Positions 46,691-58,657 of a stretch of 64,000 nt of DNA are shown here, in pieces; the stretch's first letter is position 1, and every line of letters begins with the position of its first letter. Position numbers and translations under genes: made by a program. Origin of the DNA: Myotis daubentonii (taxonomy: Eukaryota > Chordata > Mammalia > Chiroptera > Vespertilionidae); the NCBI RefSeq assembly GCF_963259705.1, contig NC_081842.1, positions 185,012,349 to 185,076,348 of the forward strand, in the 5' to 3' direction. The notes beneath the pieces were generated by a model that searched no databases, was not told the DNA's origin, and saw nothing but the letters and a program-made list of their open reading frames with translations.

Positions 46691-48819
46691 GTTTGATCTC
46701 ACTGACATATCTAGACGTTGAGTCGTTCAGTGGCTGCTCCTTTGGAGGCAGTGACTCCTTGGTGTGTGGTTGCTCTTCGGGCGGTTGCGGTAGCAGCTGC
46801 TCTTCACTTGGCAGCAGCTCCTCTGGTGGGTGCTGTTCACAGCTGTGGTGGCTCTTCTGGCTGGTGGGGCGAGGTTTCATGTACAGCTGCTGTTCCTCAA
46901 CAGAGGATGTGGTGCTCAGGAGGATGCTATTGCTTGGATCTGCTGCGTTGATTTAAAGGCACAAAATACAACACAACAAGGCACCACGTACCAGGCACTA
47001 TACACAAATATATTCACGATATTAATAACCCCAAATAAAGGTGACCACCTGAATTAAGAGAATTAGGGGATAAGGAAGAAGGAAGAGAAAAAGATAAAAG
47101 AGAAAAAAGAAAAGAAAAGTAGGGACCAAAAAAAGGAGTGCAAAAATGAAATTGGGAAAAAGGAGGGGGGAAAATAAAAGCGAGAAAAGAAAAGAAAAGA
47201 AAAGAAAAAGAGCGAAAAGAGAGAATGAAGTGGAAGAGGGGAAGAGACTTTTTAACGAACTATAGAAATGATCCCTACAAGTATAGTCTTGGGAAGAGAC
47301 TTTTTATATGAGGAGAATACTCCTATAGAACAGCCACCAATCCCAACAAATTCCAGCAACAGCTCCCTGGAGATGAATGCAAACTAGAAACAACCAATAA
47401 TATAACGATGAAAATAGAATGGAGCACACTAATCCCAAAATAAAATAAGGAGAAAATAAAATGGCACTTTAAAAAATGGTAAAATGGTAGCAGTAATAAT
47501 ACTGGTTAAAAATAAGAAGGTAGTAAATAAAAGGGTAAAATCAGGTGATGGAAAAAGAAGAAAAAAAAAGGAAAAAAAGAAGAAGAAAAAAAAGAAAAAG
47601 AAAAAAAAATTGGTTTCTTAGTTAAAAGGTGAAAAAAGAAAAAAAAAATTGCAGTAGTGAAGGTCCTTTGGTTCTTCTATTCTTCAGTGTGGCTCGCCTT
47701 AGACCTGCCAGGTATTCAGGAGAGTGTTGAGTTTCCCTGCGATACACTGTTCCTCTGTGTTGTAAACCACAGTCCTTATTTTAAAGCAGGCCGCATTGGT
47801 TTCCCAGACTGCCTTATGTTGTGTTTAGCAAAGAGTCAGTTTGTGGGTCAGCCTCTGGGTGACAGTGTTCTGGGGTTGGCCTCTGAGGCTATAGGGCCTC
47901 TCTGTCCTGTGGAAGTTCACTGCCCAGAGCTGGCTGTGTAATAGTTAGTTACCGGCGCTGTGTTGTTGCTGGGATTGAAAATCCCTCTATAGGCCAGACC
48001 CTGTTAACTCTCAGGGACTGATCAGATTATTTTAATCCTTGATCTCGTTCAGGGTGGAATCTGGGTGTGGCTGTGCTCCTTGCCTGGGGGCTGGGGGGAG
48101 GAGTCTCACTCTCCGGAGAGAGTGGCTGCCCCAGTCCTGGGTTCAGGGGTGTCACAGCGCTCAATTCGCTGCCACCTCTCCCGGCCCCCCTTCTCTCCTC
48201 AGTCTCTCTCCAGATTCCACTCCTCCGCACCCTCTTCCTCTCTTCAGCACAGGTGAGTGTCTGTATCCGAGATGTCTTATGAACAGGATTCAGTGAAAAC
48301 AAACAAACGCTGGCCGCGGAAACGGGGAAGGCTTGGTTTCTGTAAGCTTTTCTTACCGGGACTGCATGGTCTGGTCAGCTCTTCAGGCTGCCCCCTTTAG
48401 GCTCAATCCTCTGTGATCACAGAACCCAGCTCTCAATTCCCCCGGCAGCGCCAGGAATCCCGCGGTTCTCCTTTCCCCCCCGTCAGGGGCTGTGCCTGTC
48501 CCAAGGGACGCGGCTGTCTGCCACGCGGTCTCCCTCCGACTCTCTGGGCTCAGAGGTCTGGCAAACTTTCCTGCCCAAATCCCTGGCTTTTTTACCTTTC
48601 CAGGGGAGTTCTGCTCTTCCCGGCTGCAAACCCTCTCACCAGCTGAGCAATTTCGCCAATTCGGTGTGGGTGTTATTAGTTTCAGCTGCTGACTCCATTT
48701 GCTCCGGGACACGACCTGGGACGTGTCTGCCTATATCGCCGCCATCATCCGTCTCCTGGCATACTGTTCTTAATATGTTTGCTCACCTTCTTGGCACTAT
48801 ATCCCAATTACATTTTAAA

Positions 48820-49326
48820 ACTGGCAAAAAATGCATACTATAGATGCTAGTTGTTGATACACTTATTTTTTTTCTGAGACATCACTTTTAGCTACTTTTT
48901 CATGTTAGAACCGTGATTCATTTTAGGGTGCTGGAGCTGCATATACTAGTACAATGTGACACATATTAGTGCCCACTATGGGTTGAGAGAACACAGTTGG
49001 TCTAGCCTTTTGGTTTTCTATTAGTGTAACCTAAATTAGTTTTTGAAACTACTTTTTCATGTTTCTGAGTCTCATAGTGAGATGGTGATTGGAGTTACTT
49101 CTTGCCCTGTGCTATCTTTCTATACTTTATATGTCTTTGTGTAGCAGTAGTTTCATGGTTTCTTAACAAGTCTGTCTTTCTCTGAGACTGTAATTTCCTT
49201 AAAGATGGACATTATTTCTTCTTATCTTTATGTTGTGTTTGTTGCTTGGCAATAGTAGATATTAATTAAATATTTGATGAATGCACTTATTGAATAATGA
49301 GATGAGCACTGGTCCAATACTGAAAT
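48820..49326. other. Unique intron sequence
   Basis: No recognisable element. Confidence 0.5.
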
Positions 49327-49334
49327 CTTTGGAG

Positions 49335-49474
49335 CAGTGGTTACCAACTGGTGGTCTGTGAGGTCTAAAAGGTTGGCAACTGCTGGTTTAAGGAAACATT
49401 TGGAGCAGCAGTCGCCAACCGGTAGTCCGTGGACCACTGGTGGTCCATGAGGTCTGAAAGGTTGGCAACCACTG
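49335..49474. mobile_element. hAT MITE with internal partial duplication
   Basis: Ends CAGTGGTTACCAACTGG and GGTTGGCAACCACTG. Target duplication CTTTGGAG / CTTTAGAG at 49327-49334 and 49475-49482. Inside, a second end-like CAGCAGTCGCCAACCGG starts at about 49406, so two element ends are repeated. Confidence 0.8.
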
Positions 49475-49589
49475 CTTTAGAGTTAAAATGTATGTTCTCC
49501 CTTTCCTCTCTTTTAGTTTGCAGTGTTTTCTTGCTGAAACTTGCTTACCGGCTAGTTTTTTTTATAACTTGAATTTCATTAGTCCAACC

Positions 49590-50178
49590 TGATAGCCTGG
49601 GTGAGGGGCTGAGGGCCGTTTGCAGGCTGGCCACACCCCCTTCAGGGTGGGGGTCCCCACTGGGGTGCCTGGCCAGTCTGAGTGAGGGGCTGATGGCTGT
49701 TTGCAGGCTGGCCAAGCCCCCCAGCGGGGAACCTCACCCCATGGGGGTGTGGCTAGCCTGGATGAGGGGCTGAGGGCCATTTTCAGGCTGCCCATAGCCC
49801 CTTCAGGGTGGGGGAGTCCCACTGGGATGCCTGATCAGCCTGGGTGAGGGGCTGATGGCCATTTTCAGGCTGGCCACGCCCCCTGGCGATCCAAGCTCCC
49901 AGCCTCTCCTTTTTTTCTTTTTTTTTTCTGGGATTTATTTATCTTCTATAATTGAAACTTTGTAGCCTTGAGTGTAGCCCAGGGCTGGCCAGGGCAGGCA
50001 GGAAGCTTGGCTTCCTCCATCGCTGGGGGCAACCCAAGCCTCCTGCTCACTCCAGCTCCATGGCTGCCGCCATCTTAGTTAGGTTAATTTGCATAGCTGC
50101 TCCTGATTGGCTGGTGGGCGTGGCTTGAGCATAGCAGAGGGATGGTTAATTTGCATGTTTCTCTTTTATTATATGGGA
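49590..50178 (-). mobile_element. HeliBat-type Helitron with tandem repeats, 3' end lost
   Basis: Minus-strand 5' end TCCCATATAATAAAAGAGA at 50178; octamers at 50087 and 50149. The interior to about 49600 is about 80-bp repeats (GAGGGGCTGAKGGCYRTTTKCAGGCTG). No CTAG hairpin end found. Confidence 0.82.
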
Positions 50179-50179
50179 A

Positions 50180-51719
50180 TGGATATATATATCTCTCCAT
50201 CCATCATAGTATCTGTGGTTCATCGTTGACCGCCATGTCGTTATGTGGAGCATGACTATTTAAGACTTAAATAATTAAAGGTGTTATCTTATTGATATTT
50301 TTGATTAAATTTGTGTATCTGAACAGCAAGATATGCAAGGGCTGCATCTTTGAATCTATGAAATTAGAATGTTACAGAGGGAAAAGCACTGGAGCTTTGC
50401 CTTGTAGACTTTGCCATTAAATCACTACTTGTTCTTGGGTTAATCAAACTACTTGTTCTTGAGTTAACCATATCCCAAACGAGTTTTCAATAGCTTCTGA
50501 AATGCGTCCTTTCTAAACCCAAAACATCTAATATGCATCCTCTGATACAAAATCTTAATCTGCTTTTTTTCTCAAAAGAATAGTTTTTACAGTTGAAACA
50601 AGTATTTGTAGGGGCTGCTGGCTTATAATTCTTAAAATGAGGAAATGGATACAGGCAGTAAAAGATTTCTGACATGACAAAAATATTAATGGAATTAAAG
50701 GGGAGGAAATTTGTTTTTGAGAATTATGCTTGAGAAAAATCCATGTGACAATTTTTTGTACATTTGTTTCTTATAAGTGGCAGGTTTGATTTCCTTATTG
50801 TGTCTACTGAGGTAGCCTATCTCATTTTCTTTTGGGGGCAGTTTTAACTTTTTAGTGTCACCTTGTTTTTTAAATTTAAAAAAATGGTCATAGGTTGCAT
50901 TGATATGAAATGTATTCTTAGTTTAAAAAAAAAGTTAATGTGGAATTTGAGGCCCAGAGAGAGCCTATAATTTGGCTTCAAGTAGGCGTCGTATAGTGAT
51001 GGAACTGACATGACACGTTCATCCTAGTGATCATAACATTGCAACAGTGTGATGTGTTCTGCTTGGAAAGTATTAGTATACCTCCAGTATAGAATCTTTT
51101 ACACCCCCCCCATCTTCAGTTTTCTACAAGTGATAAAGGCTTATTACTATAAATTTAAATCACAAATTTCTTCAAAATGATTTTAAAAGAAGGTAATAAA
51201 TTCTATAGATAGTGTTTTTATTAAAACTATCTGTTAAATCTGATTGAAAATAAAATTATAAAAAATTATTTTTCTCAGTCACTTAAATGACAGATAAAGT
51301 ATAGACAAATCTGTTTTCAATTTATTGGAGTATAGCAGACTAAACAGAATGACCTTTTGCCACTTATTTCTCTGTTGGGCAGGCCAAAATTTGTTTAGAG
51401 TAATTGCTTTATAAGATTTGAGGTAGGCTTTAGTCTTTCTTTCTTCCTTTTTTTTAAAAAGCTTTCTCTTCTCTAAAAACTGGAAAGTTCTCGAGAAAGG
51501 TTGCTGTTAAAAACAAAAAAAGCAAAGACATGTATTATACTCAATAACACTTGAAATATCCATGTTAATCTATTAAAGAAATGGTTATATGTAATAATTT
51601 AGGAATCATGTGAATATAAAACTGTGTGAATGTAAAAATATTGTAATTTCCAATGTAAAGGTAAGCAAAATACAGTTAATGTGCCTAATAATGGTCTAAT
51701 GTGCTTTTATGAGCTACAT
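50180..51719. other. Unique intron sequence
   Basis: AT-rich. No recognisable element or gene. Confidence 0.5.
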
Positions 51720-52180
51720 CTTTTTATTTTTTTAAAATTTTATTTTCTTGTTTAAAGTATTACAAATAGTAGTATATATGTCTCCTTTTTTTCCCCATTG
51801 ACCTTCCCCCAGCCTCCCCTACCCCTGGCACATGCCCTACCCCCCCCCCCCCCCAGTGTCTTGTGTCCTTTGGTTATGCTTATTTGCATGCATATAAGTC
51901 CTTAGATTGATCTCTTACCGCTCCCCCCGCTCCCCCCCCACCCCCCCCCCCCCCCGCCAACTCTCCCCAGCTTTCCTGCTGTAATTTGACGGTCTGTTCG
52001 ATGCTTCTCTGCCTCCATATCTATTTTTTTTGTTGTTCTTTAGGTTATAGTGTTCTTTATTATCCATAAATGAGTGAGATCATGTGGTATTTTTCTTTCA
52101 CTGCCTGGCTTATTTCACTTAGCATAATGCTCTCCAGTTCCATCCATGCTGCTGCAAATGGTAAGAATTCCTTCTTTTTT

Positions 52181-52402
52181 TTTTTTTTTTTAATATATTT
52201 TATTGATTTTTTACAGAGAGGAAGGGAGAGAGATAGAGAGTCAGAAACATCGATGAGAGAGAAACATCAATCAGCTGCCTCCCGCACATCTCCCACTGGG
52301 GATGTGCCCGCAACCAAGGCACATGCCCTTGACCGGAATCGAACCCGGGACCCCTCAGTCTGCAGGCCGACGCTCTATCCACTGAGCCAAACCGGCTTCG
52401 GC
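52181..52402 (-). mobile_element. Ves SINE in L1
   Basis: Near-consensus. Target duplication CCTTCTTTTTT at 52170-52180 and 52403-52413. Confidence 0.92.
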
Positions 52403-52443
52403 TCCTTCTTTTTTATAGCAGCGTAGTATTCCATTGTGTAGAG

Positions 52444-53368
52444 CAAGGGTCCTCAAACTACGGCCCAAGGGCCACATGCAAATACAAATATTGTATTTTG
52501 CCGGGGTCCAACCCCAGCAGGTCCAGGGGTTCCCAAAGGCGTAGACGGAGTCGGTGAAGAAGGAATGACACGGAGACAGCGTTCAGTTGATCAGCAGCCT
52601 AGCCAGGATCTCCAGCCAAGTTCTGGTCTCGATCTCCAGAGAGGTTCTGCATCAGATTCTCCAGTCAGGTTCTGTGGCCATGTTCCCTTGTTAGGTTCTC
52701 CAGCCAGGTTCTATCCAGGTTCTCCAGCCAGGTTCAGTCACCAGGTTCTAGTCAGGTTCTCTTGCCAATTTCTGTAGTCAGGTTCAGTCCAGGATCCCTT
52801 GCCATGTTCTCTCCAGCGAAGCTCCTCCATCTCCAGGTTACGCGTAGGTTCTGTCTTCTGAATTCTGTCTCTTGTTGTCTTGTTGCATCTGTATTTATAC
52901 CAGTTGATTCCAATCCTATCAATCTCTATTCCAAAGGTTAGGGCGTTTCTTATCTCCATTCCAGGGAGTAAAGATTATGTAGCTTAAGCATGATTGTTCG
53001 TAGTTAAAGTGATTTAATTACCCGCCTAGCACTTAGTTGAGGGGTTTTATTCCCTCCCTAACTTCAGGGGAAAATCCCTACCTGGGGAAAACAACCTTTC
53101 TCAGAGACCTTGGTTAAAACACATAGTGCCAAGAAGGTGAGAAAACATATTAAGAACAGTATGCCATATATGCCAGGTCCCTTGAAACAGCAAGCATGGA
53201 CCGGCTCCCGGCAGTATTTGTTCCCGTTTTGGTTTTTTACTTCAAAATAAGATTTGTGCAGTGTGCATAGAAATTTGTTCATAGTTTTTTTTTAAACTAT
53301 AGTTCAGCCCTCCAACGGTCTGAGGGACAGTGAACTGGCCCCCTGTTTAAAAAGTTTGAGGACCCCTG
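52444..53368. mobile_element. hAT MITE in L1, split by a solo LTR
   Basis: Ends CAAGGGTCCTCAAACT and AGTTTGAGGACCCCTG with exact 8-bp target duplication GTGTAGAG at 52436-52443 and 53369-53376. About 204 bp without the LTR. Confidence 0.93.
52499..53213 (-). mobile_element. Solo LTR of the same ERV2-type family as 19926-20675
   Basis: 715 bp, ends TGCCGGGG and CCCGGCA, exact 6-bp target duplication GTATTT at 52493-52498 and 53214-53219. It lacks about 35 bp of a repeat-rich stretch present in the other copy. Confidence 0.9.
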
Positions 53369-56300
53369 GTGTAGAGGTATCATAGGTTTCTAATCCACTC
53401 ATCTGCTGATGGGCACTTAGGCTGTGTCCAAATTTTAGCTATTGTAAATTGTGCTGCTATGAGCATAGGGGTGCATATATCCTTTCTGATTGGTGTTTCT
53501 GTTTTCTTGGGACATATTCATAGAAGTAGTATTACTGGGTTAAATGGCAGTTTCATTTTTAAATTTTTGAGGAAACACCATACTGTTTTCCACAATGGCT
53601 GCACCCACCAGCAGTGAAGGAGGGTTCCTTTTTCTCTGCATCCTCTCCAGCACTTGTTATTTGTTGATTTGTTGATGGTAGCCATTCTGACAGGTGTGAG
53701 GTGGTACCTCATTGTTGTTTTGATTTGCACCTCTCGGATGATTAGTGACTTTGAGCATGTTTTCATATGTCTCTTGGCTTTCTGAGTGTCTTCTTTCAAA
53801 AAGTGTCTATTTAGGTCCTTTGCCCATTTTTTGGTTGGGTTGTTTATCTTCCTTTTGTTAAGTTGTATGAATTCCTTGTAAATGTTGGAGATTAAACTCT
53901 TATCGGAGATAACATTGGCAAATATGTTCTCCCATGTAGTGGGTTTTCTTGTTGTTTTGTTGATGGTTTCTTCTGCTGTGCAGAAGCTTTTTATTTTGAT
54001 GTAGTCCCATTTGTTTATTTTCTCCTTAGTCTGTCTTGCCCTAGGATCTGTGTCTGTAAAGATATTGCTACGACACATGTCTGCAATTTTGATGCCTGTG
54101 GAGTCTTTTAGGGTTTTTATGGTTTCCCGTCTTACATTCAAGTCCTTTAGCCATTTTGAGTTTGTTTTTGTGTGTGGTGTAAGTTGGTGATCTAGTTTCA
54201 TTTTTTTTGCATGTATCTGACCAAATTTACTAGCACCATTTATTAAAGAGACTGTTTTGACTCCATTGTATGCTCTTGCCTCCTTTGTCAAATATTAATT
54301 GAGTATACTGGCTTCGGTCAATTTCTGGATCTTCTATTCTGTTCCATTGGTCTGTATGTCTGTTCTTGTGCCAGTACCAGGCAGTTTTGAGAACCATGGC
54401 TTGGTAATGTAGTTTGATGTCTGGTATCGTGATCCCTCCAACTTTGTTCTTCTTTCATAGGACAGCTGTGGCTATTCGGGGTTATTTTTTTTTTTTTATT
54501 CCAGATGAATTTTTGGAGAGTTTGTTGTAGATCTTTGAAATATGCCATTGGTATTTTAATAGGTATGGCATTGAATCTATAGATTGCTTTAGGTAGTATG
54601 GACATTTTAATGATGTTGATTCTACCGATCCATGAACATGGGATGTTCTTCCATTTGTTTATGTCTTCCTCTATCTCTTTTTTCAATCTCCTGTAGTTTT
54701 CCAAGTACAGGTCTTTTATGTTCTTGGTTAAGTTTATTCCTAGGTATCTTAGTTTTTTTGGTGCAATGGTAAATGGGATTGTTTTTTTCATTTCTCTTTC
54801 TGTGAGTTCATTATTGGTGTATAAAAAGGCTATCGATTTCTGGGCATTAATTTTGTATCCTGCTACATTGTCAAATTCATTTATTAGGTCTAGTAGTTTT
54901 TTGATGGAGTCTTTGGGGTTTTCTATGTATAGTATCATATCATCTGGAAATAAGGATAGTTTTACTTCTTGTTTTCCAATTTGGATGCCTTTTATTTCTT
55001 CTTCTTGTCTGATTGCTATGGCTAGTACTTCTAGTACTATGTCAAACAGGTGTGGTGAAAGTGGGAATCCTTGTCTTGTTCCAGTTCTTAGGGGAAATGG
55101 TTTTAGTTTTTGCCCATTGAGTATGATATTGGCTGTAGGTTTGTCATATAGGGCTTTTATTATGTTGAGGTATGATCCCTCTATTCCCACTTTGCTGAGA
55201 GTTTTTATAAAGAAAGGGTGTTGGATTTTGTCAAATGCTTTTTCTGAATCAATTGATACGATTATGTGATTTTTGTCTTTCAGTTTGTTTAGGTGATGTA
55301 TCACATTTATTGATTTGCTGATATTGAACCATCATTGCATTCCTGGAATAAATCCCACTTGGTCATGGTGTATGATCTTTCTAATGTATTGCTGAATCCG
55401 ATTTGCTAGAATTTTGTTGAGGATTTTTGCAGCTATGTTCATCAAGGATATTGGCCTGTAGTTCTCTTTTTTTGTGGTATCTTTATCTGGTTTTGGGATT
55501 AGGCTAATGCTGGCTTCATAGAAAGAGCTTGGAAGTGTGCCTTCCTCTTGAATTTTTTGGAATAGTCTGAGTAGGATAGGTTGAATGCTTGGTAGAACTC
55601 TCCTGTAAAGCCGTCCGGACCAGGCTTTTGTTTGCTGGAAGATTTTTGATTGTTGTTTCAATTTCTTTGGTGGTTATCGGCCTATTCAGGTTTTTTGATT
55701 ATTCTTCGTTGGGTTTTGGAAGAAGGAAGATAAAAGATAAAAGATAAAAGAGAAAAAAGAAAAGAAAAGTAGGGACCAAAAAAAGGAGTGCAAAAATGAA
55801 ATTGGGAAAAAGGAGGGGGGAAAATAAAAGCGAGAAAAGAAAAGAAAAATAGAGCAAAAAGAGAGAATGAAGTGGAAGAGGGGAAGAGACTTTTTATATG
55901 AGGAGAATACTCCTATAGAACCGCCACTAATCCCAACAAATTCCAGCAACAGCTCCCTGGAGATGGATGCAAACTAGAAACAACCAATAATATAACGATG
56001 AAAATAGAATGGAGAACACTAATCCCAAAATAAAATAAGGAGAAAATAAAATGGCACTTTAAAAAATGGTAAAATGGTAGCAGTAATAATACTGGTTAAA
56101 AATAAGAAGGTAGTAATTAAAAGGGTAAAATCAGGTGATGGAAAAAGAAGAAGAAAGAAAGAAAAAAAAGAAAGAAAAAAGAAGAAAAAAAAAGGAAAAA
56201 AAATTGGTTTCTTAGTTAAAAGGTGAAAAAAGAAAAAAAAAAATTGCAGTAGTGAAGGTCCTTCGGTTCTTCTATTCTTCAGTCTGGCTCGCCTTTAGTC

Positions 56301-56589
56301 CTGCCAGGTATTCAGGAGAGTGTTGAGTTTCCCTGCGATACACTGTTCCTCTGTGTTGTAAACCACAGTCCTTATTTTAAAGCAGGCCGCATTTGTTTCC
56401 CCGACTGCCTTATTTTGTGTTTAGCAAAGAGTCCGTTTGTGGCTCAGCCTCCGATTGGCAGTGTTCTGGGGTTGGCCTCTGAGGCTATATGGCATCTCTA
56501 TCGCACTTAAAACTGGTTGGGGAGGTCAACTATGCAGAGCTGGTTCCTTAATAGTTACCCGCTCTGTGTTGTTGCTGGGATTGGAGAAT

Positions 56590-57834
56590 AATTTTTAAAA
56601 CGAGGAACTCCGGTTGCTATCATGATTCTGGTTTTGTTTTCTATTTCTGTCTACTTGTGGTGCAAAATACTATGTGTTTTATGGTATCTAGTCTTTGTTC
56701 TGCCAACTCTCTGCAAAGAGTAACTGGGACTTTAACTGAAAATCTCTTTTTGTTTGTCCTTTAACAAACTTCTTATAGGTTATGGATGATAAGAGTGTCT
56801 CCAAGAATCTAAATGGGTGATGTCAAGTGAAGATAGGTATCTAAGAGGAAAGCACTGGGAAAACTTGCAAGTGCATAAGCCCAGCTCTAGACAAGTATAG
56901 CTCTAGAAATACAAACTTAGCCACATGCAAAAAGGCAATATTTATATGTGATTGATATAAAAAAGGATGGCTCACCTTTCTACCATTTCTGTAAACAGAA
57001 CAATCCTTTGTCAGCAGTGCCATTTTTGAAGGCCAAAATTCATAAAAATTCATGCTTCTAAAATATTGAACCAGAATTCTTTTTATGATATTTAATAACT
57101 ATTCCAAAATGCCTATATGGGAATTTTCTTTAAGAAAGTACAAAAATGTCACTAAGTCCATGAAGGGTTTGTTTGTAGCATTCCTTACTTAAGCAGCTGT
57201 GTTTCCATAGAGCTTATGTAACATAAGCTTTTGTCCCTCTTCTATTACTTTATCCTCTTTTAATATTTAGAATGGAATTATTTTTCTTCTTTAAATACAC
57301 AGCAGGTTTTTCAGTATTCAATCACTTATAACTGGAATTGAATTATCTGTTAATCTAAAATTATAGACCAGTACCAATTTAATAGAAGCAGATGTATGAA
57401 ATATTTGTAAATTTTGATTCAATAATCTGTTTAATAAACTTTAGTGCCAGAAATTAACTGATTGATTTATAAGTAGACTTGATTCCTGATAAAAATTTAT
57501 GGAGCACAGGGGAAATTGTGATTTCTCACTGTTTCTCTTTAGAATCATTTTTATTATTGCCTTTATACCTTTCAGTCTTTGTCTTTACAAAACTGAATAT
57601 CTTTGCCTTTGGTTTGGCTCTCTTTCACAATCCAGTTATACTTCAAGCTTGGTTGGTTTAAACTCAGTCTTTCTTCAAGCTGAGTTTAAGTCTCATCTCT
57701 CTCACAAAGCTGTCTCTGTTTGACCCACCATGTTTTTGCTTTTGTTTCCTTTTCTGAAATTTTGTTGCTTTTCTCTCTAACACAATTTAAATTGTGTTCT
57801 AGATTATTGGCTTTATTTTTTTTCCAGCTTCTTT
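56590..57834. other. Unique intron sequence
   Basis: No recognisable element or gene. Confidence 0.5.
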
Positions 57835-57835
57835 T

Positions 57836-58035
57836 TCCCCCCCTAAAATATGTTTTTATTGATTTTTAGAGAGAGGAAGGGAGGGGGATAGAGAAATAGA
57901 AACATGGATCTGCTGCCTCTGCACACCTCACACTAGGGGTGGAGCCCACAATCCAGGCATGTGCCACGACTGGGAATTGAACTGGGGACCTCTTAGTTCA
58001 TGGGTCAGTGTTCAACCAGTGAGCCACACCAGCCA
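57836..58035 (-). mobile_element. Ves-type SINE (older subfamily)
   Basis: TTTTTATTGATTTTTAGAGA start, head CAACCAGTGAGCCACACCAG. Diverged. Confidence 0.85.
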
Positions 58036-58418
58036 GTTTTCCTATAATGACTCGGGTTTTATACTCTACCTGCTACTCCTACCATATGCTGAACACAAAT
58101 AGGTATTGTCAATTGATTGGTTTAAAATAGATTGTTTCTCTTCAAACCTCCAGTCACTGATATCAATATCTTTAAAAAAGCTATGCAATTAATTAACTAC
58201 CTAATTGATTACTTGTGGAGTCTTTTCTCTTAACTGATATAGAAGCCTGAGTTCTTCAAAGGGCTATGTGTTGTTTGATCAAGATTTGAAGCTTGGATTA
58301 TTGAAATTTTTGTTGTTCACTCATCAGATATGTCTAACATGAATGCTAGCCCTGGATATGAACAAGCGTTAATTGCATTATTTTGTTAGTAATATTCAGT
58401 GTCTTCTTCTTTATACAG

Positions 58419-58510
58419 GAGAGATTAAACAGATTCTAGAAAATGAACTCCAGATTCCTGTGTCTAAAATGTTGTTAAAAGGTTGGAAGACTGGAGATGT
58501 GGAAGACAGT
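58419..58510 (+). CDS. FAF1: FAF1 coding exon (about exon 5; UBL1 domain)
   Basis: This 92-nt exon starts after TTATACAG and completes the split Gly codon. It then encodes 30 residues from EIKQILENEL to GWKTGDVEDS, about residues 123-152, the middle of the first ubiquitin-like domain. The exon ends in phase 0 at GACAGT|GTGAGT. The last four exon bases and the donor (58507-58522) are repeated exactly at 58658-58673, because a short L1 3' end inserted here and duplicated its target. Two identical donor contexts therefore exist 151 bases apart. If the second were used, the added sequence would be out of frame and would meet an in-frame TAG after 26 codons. Use of the first donor restores normal FAF1 and is the simplest expectation. 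Confidence 0.95.
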
Positions 58511-58522
58511 GTGAGTTTCTTA

Positions 58523-58657
58523 TTTATTTATTTGTTATTTTTACATTACAGTTACATTCAGTATCATTCTGTAATAGTTTCAAATATATAGCATTATGGT
58601 TATCATATCCTTTATTAAGTGGTCCCTCTATATTGCAAGTATCCACCTGGCCCCATT
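58523..58657 (-). mobile_element. Short L1 3' end inserted at the exon-5 donor
   Basis: T-rich tail then ATAGTTTCAAATATATAGCA and AAGTATCCACCTGGCCCCAT, a reversed L1 3' UTR pattern. The 16-bp target duplication CAGTGTGAGTTTCTTA at 58507-58522 and 58658-58673 includes the last four exon bases and the donor site. Confidence 0.88.

Larger units (their letters stand above)
41604..48800 (-). mobile_element. Near full-length L1 LINE with LTR-derived 5' end
   Basis: About 7.2 kb on the minus strand: 5' UTR (48757 to 46691), ORF1, ORF2 and 3' UTR (41890 to 41604). A 21-bp target duplication with one mismatch (..CCAATTACATTTTA) is at about 41583-41603 and 48797-48817. The outermost 43 bp (48758-48800) match, in reverse complement, the solo LTR at about 20584-20626. 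The next bases (GGAGACGGATGATGGCGGCG on the minus strand) look like the true L1 start. The 5' UTR holds a CpG-rich part (48000-48750) and a long purine-rich part (47050-47660). Confidence 0.9.
52065..55717 (-). pseudogene. L1 ORF2 remnant (RT and C-terminal part)
   Basis: Encodes from [19 protein letters not shown] through the RT ([20 protein letters not shown]) to a C-terminal cysteine motif ([14 protein letters not shown]). The catalytic motif reads LFPDDMIL instead of the usual FADD. A stop occurs near 55330 and a frameshift near 54300-54400; the end is broken by the nested hAT and SINE. The endonuclease is deleted. Confidence 0.85.
51725..56587 (-). mobile_element. L1 LINE with internal deletion, host to nested elements
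   Basis: Same L1 family as 41604-48800. 3' UTR and ORF2 run from 51725 to 55717, then the sequence jumps at 55717-55721 directly to the purine-rich 5' UTR (matching 47070 onward) and stops at about 56587 inside the 5' UTR. ORF1, the endonuclease and the first RT part are missing. It contains the SINE at 52181-52402 and the hAT at 52444-53368. Long C-runs at 51839-51854 and 51920-51955 are likely assembly-sensitive. Confidence 0.88.

Noticed and set aside
55705..55730. Spliced L1 (SpIRE-like) explanation for the internal deletion
   Set aside because: Neither breakpoint has donor GT or acceptor AG in the sister L1; a GGAA microhomology explains the join.
8652..58510. FAF1 processed pseudogene
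   Set aside because: The three exons are separated by large introns with proper acceptors and donors in matching phases, and the frame is intact.
58373..58591. 72-codon frame across exon 5 taken as a separate gene
   Set aside because: It is the FAF1 exon read through its donor into the inserted L1; only 58419-58510 is coding.
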